A stretch of 64,000 bases of DNA from Pempheris klunzingeri (GCF_042242105.1 NC_092033.1:18452408-18516407), one strand, 5' to 3'; counted from the first letter of the stretch, positions 45,901 to 57,179 are shown. Notes: generated by a model not told the origin, from the sequence alone. Made by a program: numbers and translations.

Positions 45901-48900
45901 TCTGTGGATCGTCATCTCCTCTAAGCACCCAGCCAGCCGCACCCTGCTCTACTCCGGATGGGAACCAGTCATCACTGCCATGGTCATCAGCAGGTGTGTG
46001 TGTTTGTGTGTGTAACTGTGTGTGTTTAGTCTTCAAAGAGGAAAGAACAGCAAATCTGTGTCTGCAGCTCCCAGTGTCTGGTTTGCTTGATGACTCATCC
46101 CCTAAACAAATTGCAGCACCCAAGCACATACACCCTCGGGTCCCCTTGAGCCTGGCAGCCTTACTAATACAGCCAGTAGGAAGGGATTGATTGCCTCACT
46201 AAAAATATATGACTCTAGCCGACATAAGCTGATAACTACTGAAAGATCTTTTATTCTTTCTCTTGTTTTATCTTTCTTTCTGTCTTAGTCTTTTCCATTC
46301 AGTACAGCTGATGAAGCATTTTTAGTAGCATTTATAGAGAAGCACACAGATTCACTGTGGACATCATTTAGATAAAGACAATACACTATCCTACCCATTC
46401 CATGCCCCTTTTTGTCTCTGTCTCTCTTTCTTTCTCTCTGTCTGTCTCTCTCACTTACAGTTACACCATATAATGATCTTATTATGTTGTGTTCTGCAGC
46501 ATTGGCGGGCTCATCCTGGACAAAACAGTGTCTGACCCAAATCTGGCTGGTATCGTAGTGTACACCCCGGTTATTAACGGTGAGTCACAGTATTGGCACT
46601 ACTCTTTTCTCACTCCTTCCCTCTCAAAGGATTCAAGGTGTTACTCTTTGATTTGCAATTGCTTGCCCTCAGGGCACAAACAGACGAGAATCTGGTAACA
46701 AAGGGTTTTGATATAATCACTTCTGACATAGTCAAGAACAATATCAATGTTTTCAGAATATATAATATCAGTGTGCCTCCACTCTGAACAGTGTAAAGAC
46801 CAATCCGATTGCTCTGAATTTCAGGTCAGTTTAAAATGATTTTTTAGTTATTATTATAGGTCAATGATTTTAAGTGTCTGTGGCTCTAACGATGGCCACT
46901 GTGTGTCCACCACCTGAAATGTCTTAATGACTATTTGATCGATTGCCATGAAATTTTGTACAGACATTCTTGGCCCCCAGACAATCCTAACGTGTTTAGT
47001 GATCCACAGACTTTTCATCCATCGGCACTGAGGGGTTTTGTTGAAATATCTCAACACTGGATGGATTTCCACAAAATCTGGTTCTGATATTCAGATTTCC
47101 CTCAGGATGAGCTATCTGAAATATCTGATCCACTGATATTTTCACTAGCACCATCATCGTGTCTGAGTTTTAATTAGTCCAATACCCAAACACCTGGTAA
47201 ACATCATCATGCTAGAATTGTCACTGAGCATTTAGCACATAGCAGCACTCATGGACAGGCTTGCATGGCTTAGGCTCTTTTCCTTTTTCTTCTCCTCCAC
47301 AATGCATTTTGGGCAGCACGGTGGTGCTGTGGCTAGCAGCAGGTTACATGTTCAAATCAGATTTGAACCTGGGGTCTTTCTTTGTGGAGTTTGCATGTTC
47401 TCCCCATGCTTGCATGGGTTTTCTTCGGGTACTCCAGCTTCCTCCCACAATACAAAGACATGCAGGTTAGGTTAATTGGTCACTCTAAATTGCCCATTGG
47501 TGTGAATGTGAGCGTGAATGGTTGTCTGTCTCTATGTGTTGTTCCGGTGATTGACTGGCGACCAGTCCCTGTCTCTTGCCCAAAGTCAGCTGGGATTGGC
47601 TCCAGCCTCCCGCGACCCTAAAGGATAAGCGGTATAGACAGTGGATGGATGGACTTTTTGATACTGTTACACCGTTTTATCATGTCATAGTCTGTGTTGT
47701 TTATTGCCTTTCCATTTTTCCTCAACCTAGTGACCCTCGTCTGGATCTACTTTTAATACAATTTTATAGAATGACTTTTGTCACTGATACTTTACTCTGA
47801 TCTTTTGGTCTGTATTGTCAGTTTCTACGCTGGATTTTGAATTTATGATCAAATCTGCAAATATGTCACTGGTGTCTCCTGTATTTACATGGCTACCATG
47901 ACTTATTGGTAATTAAGACAAATATGACTATTACCAATGGCTCAAGCATAACTAATTTCACTGTGTTGAGGCACATTGAATTATCAGTATAAGCAAAAAT
48001 TCAAACCCAAACGTTTGTCAGAAATCTTGTATGTGTATGGTACCTGTTTCTGAGAGTATTTGTGGTTAGAAGTAAAATGCACTTGTTAGTTGAAAGGTTT
48101 CTTAATGAGATTCTGTCTTAAGGCAGTAGAAATACAACCCCATTATATTTTACAGAGCAGACGGTTGTTTAACTTGGATGTTTGGGTACAAAGAAACTCT
48201 GTGGTTTGTTTTGTTTATCCTCCCCAGTTTTACAATTAATGCAGTCTTTGACCCTTCTTGCTGAGATATGGACAAAGTGTTTGTACACAAGATGGATGAT
48301 ACACAGTTGAGTCTATTTGTCTTGTGCTGTGCAGCTCTCAGGTATGAATGCATATGCTTGTGAATCAGAAGTAAGTGTGTTCAGTCAACACTGCCTGGAT
48401 AAATGACGGTTACTAAATGAAGCCTCCACATGATCATCAGCATAAATAAGTTACCTAATGAGAGTGGTTGGCAACAGTCTTTCTGTCTCTACTTAAGAAA
48501 ACGGGTCCTCCTTCTTTTCCTCTTGCTTCTTTGTCCCACTGCTAACTTGCACACATTCACAAACAGAGATAAGCTTTTAATTTAAATGACATTAATGAGA
48601 GACATTTAACAAGATGTACGATTTTGGTTCTAATTGGTATTCTGTCGATATGTATCCTGGGTACAGAACAGCTGGGGAATAAAGCGTGCCTCTTTATGAG
48701 GGCTAGGATATTTTCTTTTGTGTGTGCACTGTCAGGAAAAATCCAGGTCTCAGCAAACCTTTTAACTGTCTCGAGTTTACAACATTTTATTCATTGGAGA
48801 GGAAACCGTGAGGCTGTCTAATTTTGTCCTGCAGCTGATTAAAATGCACCACGGTTCCTGCTCTAATAAAAAATACAATTGGACAAAGGGCAGACGGAAG

Positions 48901-51832
48901 AGAAACCGTGAAAGTATGGTGTGTGGATGTTTGATTAGAAAGAGTGGGGAAGGAGATGTGTACAGTGTGATAAGAAAGAAAGGTGAAATGAAAGATGGAG
49001 GGAGAAAAATTTCTTTTTGCCACACTGTATAAACCAGCTCTACCATATTTAAATGAAATAATGGAGGTCAATTTCATCTGCAATACAGGATATCTGTGGC
49101 TGCTTAAAGGTATACTTTGCAGATTTTCCACTGGCTTTGTTACATTACAGTGTTGGTAGTATATGCAAATGAACAATGTTGATCTTTCGTCCTAGAGCTC
49201 CCCCCTCATAATCCAGCTCATCAAAAAGAATCCCTTGAAAATTATCCCTTTTAAATTATATTAAAGTAAGTATAATGGACTTTAATTTCGTGTTGATGGC
49301 GGCCCCTGTAGGCAAAAGCACCAGTGTTTCCTTGAAGTGTAGAAAAAATCTTGACCTGCCTCACTTTGGTTGACAAATGCAGCTAACACTACCCACAGCT
49401 TTAGCTAACGTTGTTTTAGCTGTAAATTCATATATTGATGTAAAACCAAGTCTCACAGTGCATTTCTTAAATAGAATAGACATATCTTGACTCGGAGGAA
49501 GAGGTCCAATTCAGGATCAGTTTTGAATCCTTTCAAATCTGGCATTTCTCTCTGTCTCTAGTCATTTTTTTTCTTTTTCTCTTTGCAGATCTTGTTACAG
49601 TATCAGCCCTAACCACAAAATATAAATATATAGTAATGTATATAAAGTACTATTCAATGCCACTGGAAACGTAAACATAGGCTCTTCTGCTCTGCTTGCC
49701 ATACATCGGTTCATCTGATTAAGCAGGGAATCTGACCCAGGTACAGCCATCTACAGTAACAAAATACCAATAACCAATCTTCTCACTGGTGGTCTCATTT
49801 GCTTCTGTAGTCATATGAAGGCATCAGTATTAAATTGAATTGTTTCATAACCACTTAAAAAAATCATTGTCGTTGAATTTATGTTTAATGAGCAACTTGC
49901 AGGTTGAAAGACCCTATCCAATCAATGTGAAGGAAAATTATCTAGGAACTACATTTTCATGAAAATATACTCCTATATTCCCTACAGTGACTTCTGGAGT
50001 TGTTTTTGTGAGAGAATTTTAATTCTGCATCTGAAAAAGCTAAACCATAAGTGGCGTACATAAGGGAGAGCGATAGATTCAAACAATAGAAATGAAAGGA
50101 TCTGAAGCTAATTTTGATACTGAGGAGGTTGTAAGTTCGTATTCATACAATTATTGCGGATCGTAGCTGTACAATTATGATCCAGACGAGGGTTAGATGA
50201 AATAGTGGTCAGAGGAGAGAAACTGAGTTGTGGTGTGAGGAGAACCAGTGGAGAAGTGGGCTGGTGTCTTGTTGAGTGATTAGCACTAGCTTGTAGATCA
50301 GTACCACTATACGTATATATCTATGGGCTATATCTAACGCTCTGTTCACATCAATACATTGTTAAGTTTTCTATCATGTGTCTGTAATGGAATTAGCATT
50401 GGTTGTCTAACACCGGCCAGGGTACTTACTGTCAGCTGATACTGCATATCGTACTATTACTACTTGTCACACATTGCTTCTCATTACTGAAACCATTGTG
50501 CTGACAAGTTCTGAAGTTTGCAAAAGTTAGAAGACAAGACTCACTGTGCATATTTTTGTCGAACTGAGTCTGTGATGGGTCCGTGACCACCGCCAGCTAT
50601 CAGCGGGAAGATAATCCTCTGTTCTGAAATGAGCACTGCAAATGACCATGTTTTTTGTAATGGATGAAGCAATGAAGTCTCCTCTTTTCACCTGCACAAA
50701 ATACAATTAAAACCTACTGAAAAAAAAACACCAACTCACTGTAACACGCCCACTCAGACCTGCAAGTTGCTCTTTACGGTGTTGAGGACTTGTCTTCTGA
50801 GTAATTTCCTGATGTACTTGTTTCATTAGCTACAGTATATAACGTCCCAAGCACCTGATGTTCTAGCTTTCATTTTGATTTTAAATTCTGTTCCAGGTGT
50901 CATTAGAAAGGTCTTAAGAAGGCTGTGATCTAATCTGCCTTTCTGAGCCTGCCGACATGTTGCCTTATGCATCTTGTTCCGCAGTTTTCCACCAGACAGC
51001 CCGCTGATACAGTCTTTAATCTTGGTGTCATCTTGTCATATTTGCCTTTTTACTTTCCTTCTGTTGTTTGTTTTAAGATAAGCTGTCTGCCTGCTAAACA
51101 TCTCACCTCCATCAATAAGTACTTTTTTCCTCCTCTTCTTTCCATAGTTTTCTTTTATTATATTTAACTGTGTTTGTGTTATCTCTTCACAACCTGGTGT
51201 TTGAGCTGTTTGCATAAACAAAATGAAATTAAATCCAGAGGAGAGGAGCAGAGATGGATATGCAGGAGCACAGTTCTTGTGCTTCCCCCCTCCGGGCAGA
51301 GCGACCCAGCTGAGAGGAGCACAGACCCCCTGCAGTTCTCCACGTAGCATTGTGCAGCCCAGACCTCCTCATCCTCTTCATCCCCATTCCTCCTGTCAGA
51401 CCCAGTGACCTAAATAAGCCAGATTGCCCCCAAACCTCCTTCACTCTGCCTCTGCCCCTGCTGAGGTTGTAGGAACACACTCCACCCTCTTACCCCCCCC
51501 CCCCCCCCCCCCCCCACCCACCCATCCCACCCTCAACACTATCAAGGACAAAAGCCAGAAAGTAATAATCAGTGCACAATCCAATTATTCTTTAACCATC
51601 TTTTGACAAAAAATAGGGGGCATAGAATATATTAAAAGTCAAATTTAATTGCACAGGATCAATAGGAGTTAGTCACTCCTGGGAGTAAATGACTAAAGAT
51701 GATCAGAAAAAAGTACATTACATTTTGGTTAAAATTGTCTCATTTATTACAGGAAATGCTTCTTATCACGCAGTCTTCAGTCAAATAGGCTGTTATGGAA
51801 CTATTTTACATCATCTGGAGGTGTATATTTTT

Positions 51833-51871
<39 letters not shown>

Positions 51872-54800
51872 CTAGAGAGAGAGAGAGAGAGGGAGATAGA
51901 TAGATAGAGATGTAGATATATATATTAGAGAGAGAATATAAATTAGACTGCAATAGGTTTAACTATGTGTACCAAAAAACTGAGTGTATGAAATAATGTA
52001 TGTACAAATAGAAAGCAAATCAAAGAGATCAGAGAAGAATTTGTGTCGCTGTTTAGGTAAAGAAAATAACAAACCATTTCTTAAAATCAAAATGAATGGA
52101 TCACTGACTCAGCAGTGTGATATGCTGTAGGTGTATTGTTGGTTTTTAAAGGGATATTTTAAATTGGAAATTGCTTATTTGCATTTTATCCTCAAGATGG
52201 AATGAGAAGATGAATGAGATGAGAAGATTGATATCACTCTCATGTGTATTCAGTCAGGACGTGTTTAGCTTAGCATAGCAGAAAGAATGGAGGCTCAGGG
52301 AATTAGCCCGCCTGGCTCTATCCAGAGCAGAAAAAACACTCCTATCACAACCTCTAACGCTCACTATCTAACAAGTTCTGTCTTGCTTAACCTACACATG
52401 ACCCATTCCTTGACAAACAGCTGTGTGTGTCGTCGTTTTTATTCTGTTTGTATATGGATTAAACACTTTTAGACAGAGGCAGGCTAGTCGATTCCTTTTT
52501 TTTTTTTTTTCCAGGTCCTTATTTTTAACTCTCAGACTTGTGGTTGGCATCAATCTTGTCACCTCACTCTCAGAAAGAAAGCAAACAAGTGGATTGAACT
52601 ATTCCTTTAAAGACGTACATCAGGTCAGTGGTATATTCAGACGGTGAGGATGAGGAGTGAGTGTGAATGGTCATTGTAAAGTTCTGTCTGTTTTCAGGCC
52701 CAGTGGGAACGCTAGTAATACTCCAAAAAAATGTCACCAGGCGGAAGAGCCACAATAGATTGAATTAAGTAGACATCACCCTGCGGTGGTGGCAGTGTCT
52801 AATTTAATATACTCACTACAATAAGAGGCCTGGCTGGGGGGAGAAGTCTGAGACACACATCCTACTCCTTGTTCTTTGTTTGGAGTACATGACCACTTCA
52901 GTGACTGAAAGCCTACATACAGATTATCTGCACTTTTCTTTTTTTTTTTTTTTTATTCTGTCCCATGTCTCTTGTCTCAGTTCTGCTCTGAACACTTTTT
53001 AAAGCAGAACTCTTCTGAGCTGCTCTGTGTCCACCTGTCAGCTTGTTTGTTGTTGATATCCATATGTATGGGAGCTCTCCTGCAGGGCTTAGTCACCACA
53101 CTGCGGCTACAAGGATGAAAGACGCTGAGAGCTAGTTTGTTTGTTACTTGCTAAAGGAGAGGTATGATGGCTGCAGCATGTGAATATAAAGTGGTCCTGT
53201 ATTTTGTCCATACAGATAGGGTCCCAGTTCTCACAGTCTGCGTGCAAAGATGAGAGGACAGTCTAATCCAAAACATTATTTGATGTTTGAGATTTTTATT
53301 GTTTTCTGCCATCTCACAAACCCTTCAGCTAGATTTATAGTTGTATGTTACAGCTAGGCTCTAGCTGTGCATTTCCATTCACTACTGTTATGTTAATCTT
53401 AGGAGTCGGTTCATGGAGATAAACAGTTGATGGCACTAGTTCTTAAGGCAGGTGTTATTACTAAACTATGACATAAGAGGAAGAGGTGCAATGAGATAAC
53501 GTGATTAAAAGGACGCCAGTCAAAGATAAAAAACAATGTGGTAAGCATACTGGAAATTCGGCATATGTGTTTGTTTCGTTTATTAATCTGAGGAAGGCCA
53601 TAGTGTCCTCATTGTTCAACTCCGATCAGATGTTTTCATCTCTTCAGTGGAAGCTTCGATGGATGTGTAAGTCGTCATTATTCATTCACTGCTTCCTTTG
53701 CACTTTGTTGCATTTTGCATTTGTCGAAGCACCAACTTTTCCACCTCAGCCAAACTTTGGATGTTTTGAGTTTATTTTACATTGTTGCCATTGTCGCTCA
53801 GGTTTCAGGGTGGATGGAAAACTACCCCTTGACTTTCCAGTCAAAACGGCATGGCCTTGGAACTAGAAAACCTTAATTCAAATGCAGTGACGCATCAAAA
53901 TATCTGTTGTCAAAAAAGCCTCATAATATCAATGCTAAATTTCATTGCAGTCTCTCCAATTGATTTTGAAATATCTTGCTCTGCCTAAAGCACTTCAAGA
54001 GGCCTACAAACTGATATCACTATCTGTAGGGCCTGTCGTTAGCAGGGCAGAATGTGCTTACACAGGTATGACTACCTCTGAAGTTACCTGTGATATTTTG
54101 TAATTAAAATCATGACAGTTATAACAGCACGGCTGGTAGTTGCTTGTTACAGATGGATGGGTAGATGGATGGATGTTTGATGTTCATTCATAAACTGTGC
54201 CACCATTACATAATTTGTCCATCAAGTTAATTTTTCAGCAATAAAGTGTCCCACTCAGAACATAATTTAATTTCAATTTGAAAAAGTGATGATGAATAGC
54301 TATATCTAGCTGCTGTGATCTCCTCACTGACTTCACCCAGCACTGAATGTTCTGTCCTAACCATGAGCCGTGACTTTGACTGTCCTGTCCAGGAATCGGG
54401 GGTAACCTGGTGGCTATTCAGTCCAGTAGGATCTCCACATACCTGCATTTCCATTGTGCCCCTGGGGAGGTTCCTGACAAGGCCAAGGGCTGCTACTACC
54501 CCTGCCGTACATTCTGTGGTACAGGTCAGTACTGTATGGGCAAACATACTGCCCTGGATCAAATTAAAATCACACATTGGTTTGGCATTGCTGTCCAACT
54601 CCAATAAGATGGCAAGCCTTCAGCATTTTCACTACATTTTGATTGGCTCTCACATATAATGAAAGTACAGTTGGCTTGCATATCAGTCCATGGAAATAGT
54701 GTCAAAGTTTTTTAATAAGGTTTTAAATTGTGCTGTACGTTCACAGTTTGAATCGACAGTTTTCAGTTCTGTTCCTGGTCAGCTGCGCCATTCCTGCCTC

Positions 54801-55175
54801 TCTGTCTTACCAGGCAGCTAATTGCCAACTCTTGCTGTCCCAGTTGCCAGTTATCATCTTGTTAAAGGTCTTAAATGAAGACCTGTGGGACTCAGAGTCC
54901 TGGGGACAGTAGGTGGGCTGATTCAAACAAGATTCGTCCCCAACTGTTCAGTCTTGTATTTTATAGAGGACATTCCCTCCCATTCTTTCACCTGTAACGT
55001 TTCCTTCCATTTATCCTTTTTCTCAGGAGCCAATCATCGCTCTGCTCAAGTGCTCCTCCTTTTGGTCATCCCCGGTCACCTGATCTTCCTCTACACCATC
55101 CACCTGATGAAGAGCGGACACACCACTCTGACACCCATCTTCATGTCTGTCTACCTGGCTGCTGCTATGCTGCAG
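26737..55175 (+). CDS. slc41a2: Solute carrier family 41 member 2, Mg2+ transporter (3' end outside window)
   Basis: Nine coding exons: 26737-27276, 30822-30929, 33244-33315, 35712-35856, 37236-37382, 45846-45993, 46500-46579, 54393-54524 and 55027-55175, in all 1,521 nt and 507 residues. The family moves divalent cations, mainly Mg2+, and is related to bacterial MgtE. The N-terminal cytosolic part (1-150) is low in conservation, with an acidic run at 125-138. From residue 151 the sequence follows human SLC41A2 closely: [14 protein letters not shown] opens the first membrane segment. The two MgtE halves carry the paired pore motifs PALLGLKGN (196-204) and PVINGIGGN (410-418). Paralogues SLC41A1 and A3 fit less well, for example at [19 protein letters not shown]. 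The ATG follows an upstream frame in the same exon. About 60 C-terminal residues are missing, presumably beyond 64,000. Confidence 0.95.
27641..27669. repeat. (ACTGT)n microsatellite
   Basis: About six tandem copies of ACTGT. Confidence 0.95.
28321..28363. repeat. Inverted repeat, left arm of DIRS-like fossil
   Basis: Reverse complement of 29755-29797 apart from a few differences. Confidence 0.85.
29755..29797. repeat. Inverted repeat, right arm of DIRS-like fossil
   Basis: Partner of 28321-28363. The outer flanks also share weaker similarity, so the true ends may lie somewhat further out. Confidence 0.85.
30205..30300. repeat. Common teleost dispersed repeat
   Basis: TTCAATTCAATTTTATTTG, then tagcccaatatcacaa and gtctcatagtgctttaca. 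This is a tail that recurs in acanthomorph genomes. A related piece is at about 41175-41290, sharing gtagcccaatatcacaa. Confidence 0.6.
30822..30929 (+). CDS. slc41a2: slc41a2 coding exon 2
   Basis: 36 codons, residues 181-216, starting HWEAF and holding the first pore motif [18 protein letters not shown]. The donor gcg/gtgaga is followed within 6 nt by a CA repeat. Confidence 0.95.
30930..33243 (+). other. slc41a2 intron after coding exon 2
   Basis: 2,314 bp. Holds the CA repeat at its start, a T run near 31211 and a GC-rich segment near 33030-33130. No gene or clear transposon seen. Confidence 0.9.
30936..30967. repeat. (CA)n microsatellite next to a splice donor
   Basis: About 16 CA units starting 6 nt after the exon end at 30929. 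Confidence 0.95.
33244..33315 (+). CDS. slc41a2: slc41a2 coding exon 3
   Basis: 24 codons, residues 217-240. [18 protein letters not shown] is the best marker for member 2 of the family. Acceptor gacacag, donor cag/gtaatc. Confidence 0.95.
33517..34630 (+). mobile_element. Degenerate Tc1-like DNA transposon
   Basis: Begins after a TA with cagtgatgtgtaaaactttg, a Tc1-type end. Decayed transposase on the plus strand is visible as [24 protein letters not shown], and QQDNDPKN (34450-34475), the catalytic-site surround of Tc1 transposases. The frame shifts several times. The right end was not placed exactly. Confidence 0.75.
34655..34830. repeat. Possible dispersed repeat (cttaaaa-rich)
   Basis: Repeated motifs such as gtccttaaaaagtcttaaaa and ggtcttaaata resemble a repeat common in fish. 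The family is not named with confidence. Confidence 0.35.
35712..35856 (+). CDS. slc41a2: slc41a2 coding exon 4
   Basis: Residues 241-288 plus one base: [19 protein letters not shown] then [17 protein letters not shown], two membrane segments. Exit phase 1. Confidence 0.95.
35857..37235 (+). other. slc41a2 intron after coding exon 4
   Basis: 1,379 bp with one LINE-type repeat piece at 36285-36590 and nothing else recognisable. Confidence 0.9.
36285..36590. mobile_element. Fragment of a teleost non-LTR retrotransposon repeat
   Basis: ccggggtcgggtcgcagtgg, gggggatcccgaggcg, ctatctctaaggctgagccc and cggtcattacccagagctca match, in order, a very common fish repeat, here with internal loss. It opens after (CATC)n. 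The clade is not fixed. Confidence 0.65.
37236..37382 (+). CDS. slc41a2: slc41a2 coding exon 5
   Basis: Residues 289-337: [20 protein letters not shown] and [17 protein letters not shown]. The Asn-Pro-Asp-Asn loop and the GDLITL segment are family hallmarks. Exit phase 1. Confidence 0.95.
37469..37583. mobile_element. Short inverted-repeat element (MITE-like)
   Basis: An 18-bp exact inverted repeat (gttttcattccaaccaaa at 37469-37486, its complement at 37566-37583) encloses 79 bp. The size and ends suit a small non-autonomous DNA element. No target duplication was confirmed. Confidence 0.6.
37949..38245 (+). repeat. Teleost 'gcacggtggtgcagtgg' repeat, copy 1
   Basis: gcagcacggtggtgcagtgg, ctccccgtgcttgcgtgggt, catgcaggttaggttaattg and gattgactggcgaccagtcc occur in order. 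An abundant fish repeat. A second copy is at 47312-47655. Confidence 0.8.
39860..39990. repeat. Possible SINE-like dispersed repeat
   Basis: Phrases such as tttattcataaagtgctttt resemble fish dispersed repeats. Weak evidence. Confidence 0.3.
40482..40750 (-). repeat. tRNA-derived SINE-like repeat, copy 1
   Basis: On the minus strand it opens near a tRNA-like head (gagctgcagctccc on plus) and ends towards taaatggtctgtatttgtgt at 40485. ccaaggacacttcgacatgc and ggatcgaaccactgacc on the plus strand are typical of this fish family. Related copies at about 60457-60750 and 61110-61290. Confidence 0.65.
41175..41290. repeat. Common teleost dispersed repeat, partial
   Basis: Shares gtagcccaatatcacaa with the repeat at 30205-30300, followed by a different downstream part. 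Confidence 0.45.
41385..42960 (-). mobile_element. Rex6-like (R4/Dong clade) LINE fragment
   Basis: On the minus strand the region upstream of the reverse transcriptase is seen near 42460-42150 ([29 protein letters not shown]), then the restriction-like endonuclease at about 41665-41590 ([20 protein letters not shown]), with the PD and D residues of the PD-(D/E)XK fold. Such an endonuclease marks R2/R4-type LINEs. The reverse transcriptase between them is nearly all lost and the frame is broken, so it is dead. Confidence 0.75.
43014..43435. mobile_element. TA-flanked non-autonomous DNA element (Tc1/mariner type)
   Basis: 422 bp between TA dinucleotides (43012-43013, 43436-43437). Left end cagttgcactcaaatttatt, right end complement cagtctcaaaattatgcaac: related inverted ends, offset by 4 nt. 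No transposase recognised. TA target and end sequence point to Tc1/mariner. Confidence 0.7.
45846..45993 (+). CDS. slc41a2: slc41a2 coding exon 6
   Basis: Residues 338-386: [20 protein letters not shown] then [13 protein letters not shown], opening the second half. The donor cag/gtgtgt lies inside a GT-rich tract. Confidence 0.95.
45994..46026. repeat. GT-rich tract containing a splice donor
   Basis: gtgtgtgtgtttgtgtgtgt directly follows the exon end at 45993, so the donor GT is the first GT unit. Confidence 0.9.
45994..46499 (+). other. slc41a2 intron after coding exon 6
   Basis: 506 bp. GT-rich from its first base (to about 46024) and C/T-rich at about 46400-46455 before the acceptor. Confidence 0.9.
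46500..46579 (+). CDS. slc41a2: slc41a2 coding exon 7
   Basis: Residues 387-413: [20 protein letters not shown] then TPVIN, the first part of the second pore motif. Donor acg/gtgagt, exit phase 1. Confidence 0.95.
46895..47215. repeat. Teleost dispersed repeat ('gccatgaaattttgtacaga')
   Basis: gccatgaaattttgtacaga, ttgttgaaatatctcaacac and tggatggatttccacaaaat are phrases of a repeat frequent in fish genomes. Class unknown. Confidence 0.55.
47312..47655 (+). repeat. Teleost 'gcacggtggtgctgtgg' repeat, copy 2
   Basis: Longer copy of the repeat at 37949, continuing through gattggctccagcctcccgc and ending in ggataagcggtatagacagt and (GGAT)n. Confidence 0.8.
49100..49360. repeat. Possible dispersed repeat
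   Basis: aaaggtatactttgcagatt to cggcccctgtaggcaaaagc resembles fish repeat consensus phrases. Weak evidence. Confidence 0.3.
51493..51515. repeat. Poly-C run of 23
   Basis: An uninterrupted run of C, followed by acccacccatcccacc. Confidence 0.95.
51836..51965. repeat. (TA)n then (GA)n and GATA-rich tract
   Basis: About 17 TA units to 51870, about 11 GA units from 51873, then gatagatagatagag and a second short TA and GA stretch. Confidence 0.95.
54393..54524 (+). CDS. slc41a2: slc41a2 coding exon 8
   Basis: Residues 414-457: [20 protein letters not shown] completes the second pore motif. It is followed by a cysteine-containing loop, [13 protein letters not shown]. Confidence 0.95.
54525..55026 (+). 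other. slc41a2 intron after coding exon 8
   Basis: 502 bp with no repeat recognised. Confidence 0.9.
55027..55175 (+). CDS. slc41a2: slc41a2 coding exon 9 (last in window)
   Basis: Residues 458-507: [19 protein letters not shown] then [14 protein letters not shown], two membrane segments, ending AAAMLQ at a phase-0 donor ctgcag/gtgagc. The next exon was looked for up to 64,000 and not found. Confidence 0.95.
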
Positions 55176-56559
55176 GTGAGCATATGAAGCATATGATTCA
55201 CAAGTAGTCAAACTCAAAGACCTTTTTCACAATCCAGAGTTGTAATAAAGCATAAATTGTTCAAAGTGCATTATTGAATTTGTTTTTGTTATAGTTGTTG
55301 TGGTAGCTGTTGTATAGTAGTTGTTTTTTTAGATATAGTTAGTTGTTTTTTACTTAATGTCTAATGACTTCAAAAGCCTTTATAATACTGTATACCAGAT
55401 TTCCATTATCTCTAGTTAACCCTGTATAGTTTGCCATTATCTGTTATTGTGCAGTACAAGTTTGCACTATGATCTGAGCAGCAAACAGTATTTTCTCGTC
55501 AGTGAGAATAGGAACAAGTTTCTATGAAACTTGAATTTGTGGATGTGTTTACTTCTTATGAAGGAGAAGAAGCAAGTGTGTATATCCTGCAAATTCCAAG
55601 AGCCTTGTGGTTTCAGGCGATGCCTGAAGGAATCTGACTTCTGTGTGTATTTATTTTGGCAGAACTTAAGATAAGTATGAAGGAAGGACTTGAATTATGA
55701 ATGGCTTTTACTCTTTTGGGTGCACCATCATCTGTCTTAACGTCTGGACGTTTAAGTGTTTAGTTGGTGTGTTTTTGTGCATGTATTGGACACTTGCTTT
55801 ACTCAAAGGCTTTTTAAGGCTCCCCTAAATCTAATGCATACATGGAACATTAGGATGTAATCCTGGCCACTGATGAGTTGGAGACTTTCCAAATCAATTA
55901 TTGCCATAGCCAGTAGAGCTGCTTTAAGGGTGCTTCAGTTCAAGATAGAACATCAAATAGCAGAGACAGGCCCATGGGGTTGCGAGGGTACAAAAAGTTT
56001 GGCTCCTGCCTTTTTTACATTAAATTCAACAGTTCAACAGGGTTTGCAAGCTGGGTCAGGCTAAAAGGTAGACAATGCACTGCACGTCAGAATTATTCAT
56101 GAACTTCTTTGTTGTCGATCTTGATCTGTCTCTGGGACACTTGAGGAAATTGCCTGAATTCTACTTTGACTGATTGTTTCTGCACATCATCACAGCAGCA
56201 AGGTTATTATGAAATGATTGTTTATTGAAGCATGCTGCAGAAATTACACATAGAATTTTGTTTGCTTTGTCAGTGTATTTGCAGACAGAGACAGAATAGC
56301 AGATCAGAACTAATCATTAGGCTTAACACTGCACATAATATGGAATTAAATACTAACTTACATTTTCAATCTGAGGCTGATTTTTAATACTACAACATGG
56401 ATAAATGCCAGACTCTTTTAATCTAAGAAAAAATCATATTCCTTAATGGATAATTTTTACATATTTGGGGTTTAAAATGTAATTTTAACACAGGATTTGC
56501 TGGTTTACCACTGGCTCGATTGGTTTGTTTGTGTTATTGTGTGTCACACAAGCATTGTG

Positions 56560-56965
56560 TTGCAGCCGAAACTAACGCCTTAAAACCCCAAAGTCACACA
56601 ATGACAGAAACGAACTAACTGAGGCAGCAGTTAAACAACCACTCCCAAAACATTGTTTTTGTCAGTGGAGTTTGGTGGGTTTGAATAGCACGATACATCG
56701 GCCATTTCTGGTGAAACACAAAGGATCAAATAGGCCTTTTTTCCTTTCGGTAATGTCGTCAGACACTTTGAATAGCAATCGAAGCCTGTCAGTGGCAAAA
56801 ACAGAAAATTTACTGGAGGCACTGTGATAGTGCGGTTGCCCGAAAGGATTATATTACAGCCATTGTAGTTAATCAGCAGTTTGTGGCTACCAACAAAAGC
56901 AACCTACTGGGCCAATTCCAAGACTTCCTGTAGCTACCAGTCATTTAGAACCCAACATATGTGAA
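56560..56965. repeat. Diverged relative of the element at 60036
   Basis: cgaaaggattatattacagc and cagtcatttagaacccaaca parallel cgaaggattacattatatca and cagtcatttcgaacccaaaa in the same order and orientation at 60330-60425. The ends were not found. Confidence 0.45.
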
Positions 56966-57179
56966 AATTGTCTCTTATCCCGGTAGAGAAATCAGTTTTT
57001 TAGAGTCTGCACATATTCATGTCTCACATGGAAAACAAGAAATAAGCACAATATACAACACATATTTATATATTCACATGTGCATTAATTTCCTTACATA
57101 TGGTGCCACTACATACATGTGTATATATATGGTTAAATATCATATACACATCTGTAAATAGTGTTAATCTTCGTCTTTC

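Larger units (their letters stand above)
46580..54392 (+). other. slc41a2 intron after coding exon 7
   Basis: 7,813 bp. Holds repeats at 46895-47215 and 47312-47655, a possible repeat near 49100-49360, the C run at 51493 and the TA/GA tract at 51836. The stretches 47660-49090, 49370-51490 and 51970-54390 show no gene. Confidence 0.9.

Noticed and set aside
51400-51606. Proline-rich frame across the poly-C run
   Set aside because: The prolines come only from the homopolymer.
54227-54604. 125-codon minus-strand frame
   Set aside because: It is the antisense of slc41a2 coding exon 8 and its flanks.
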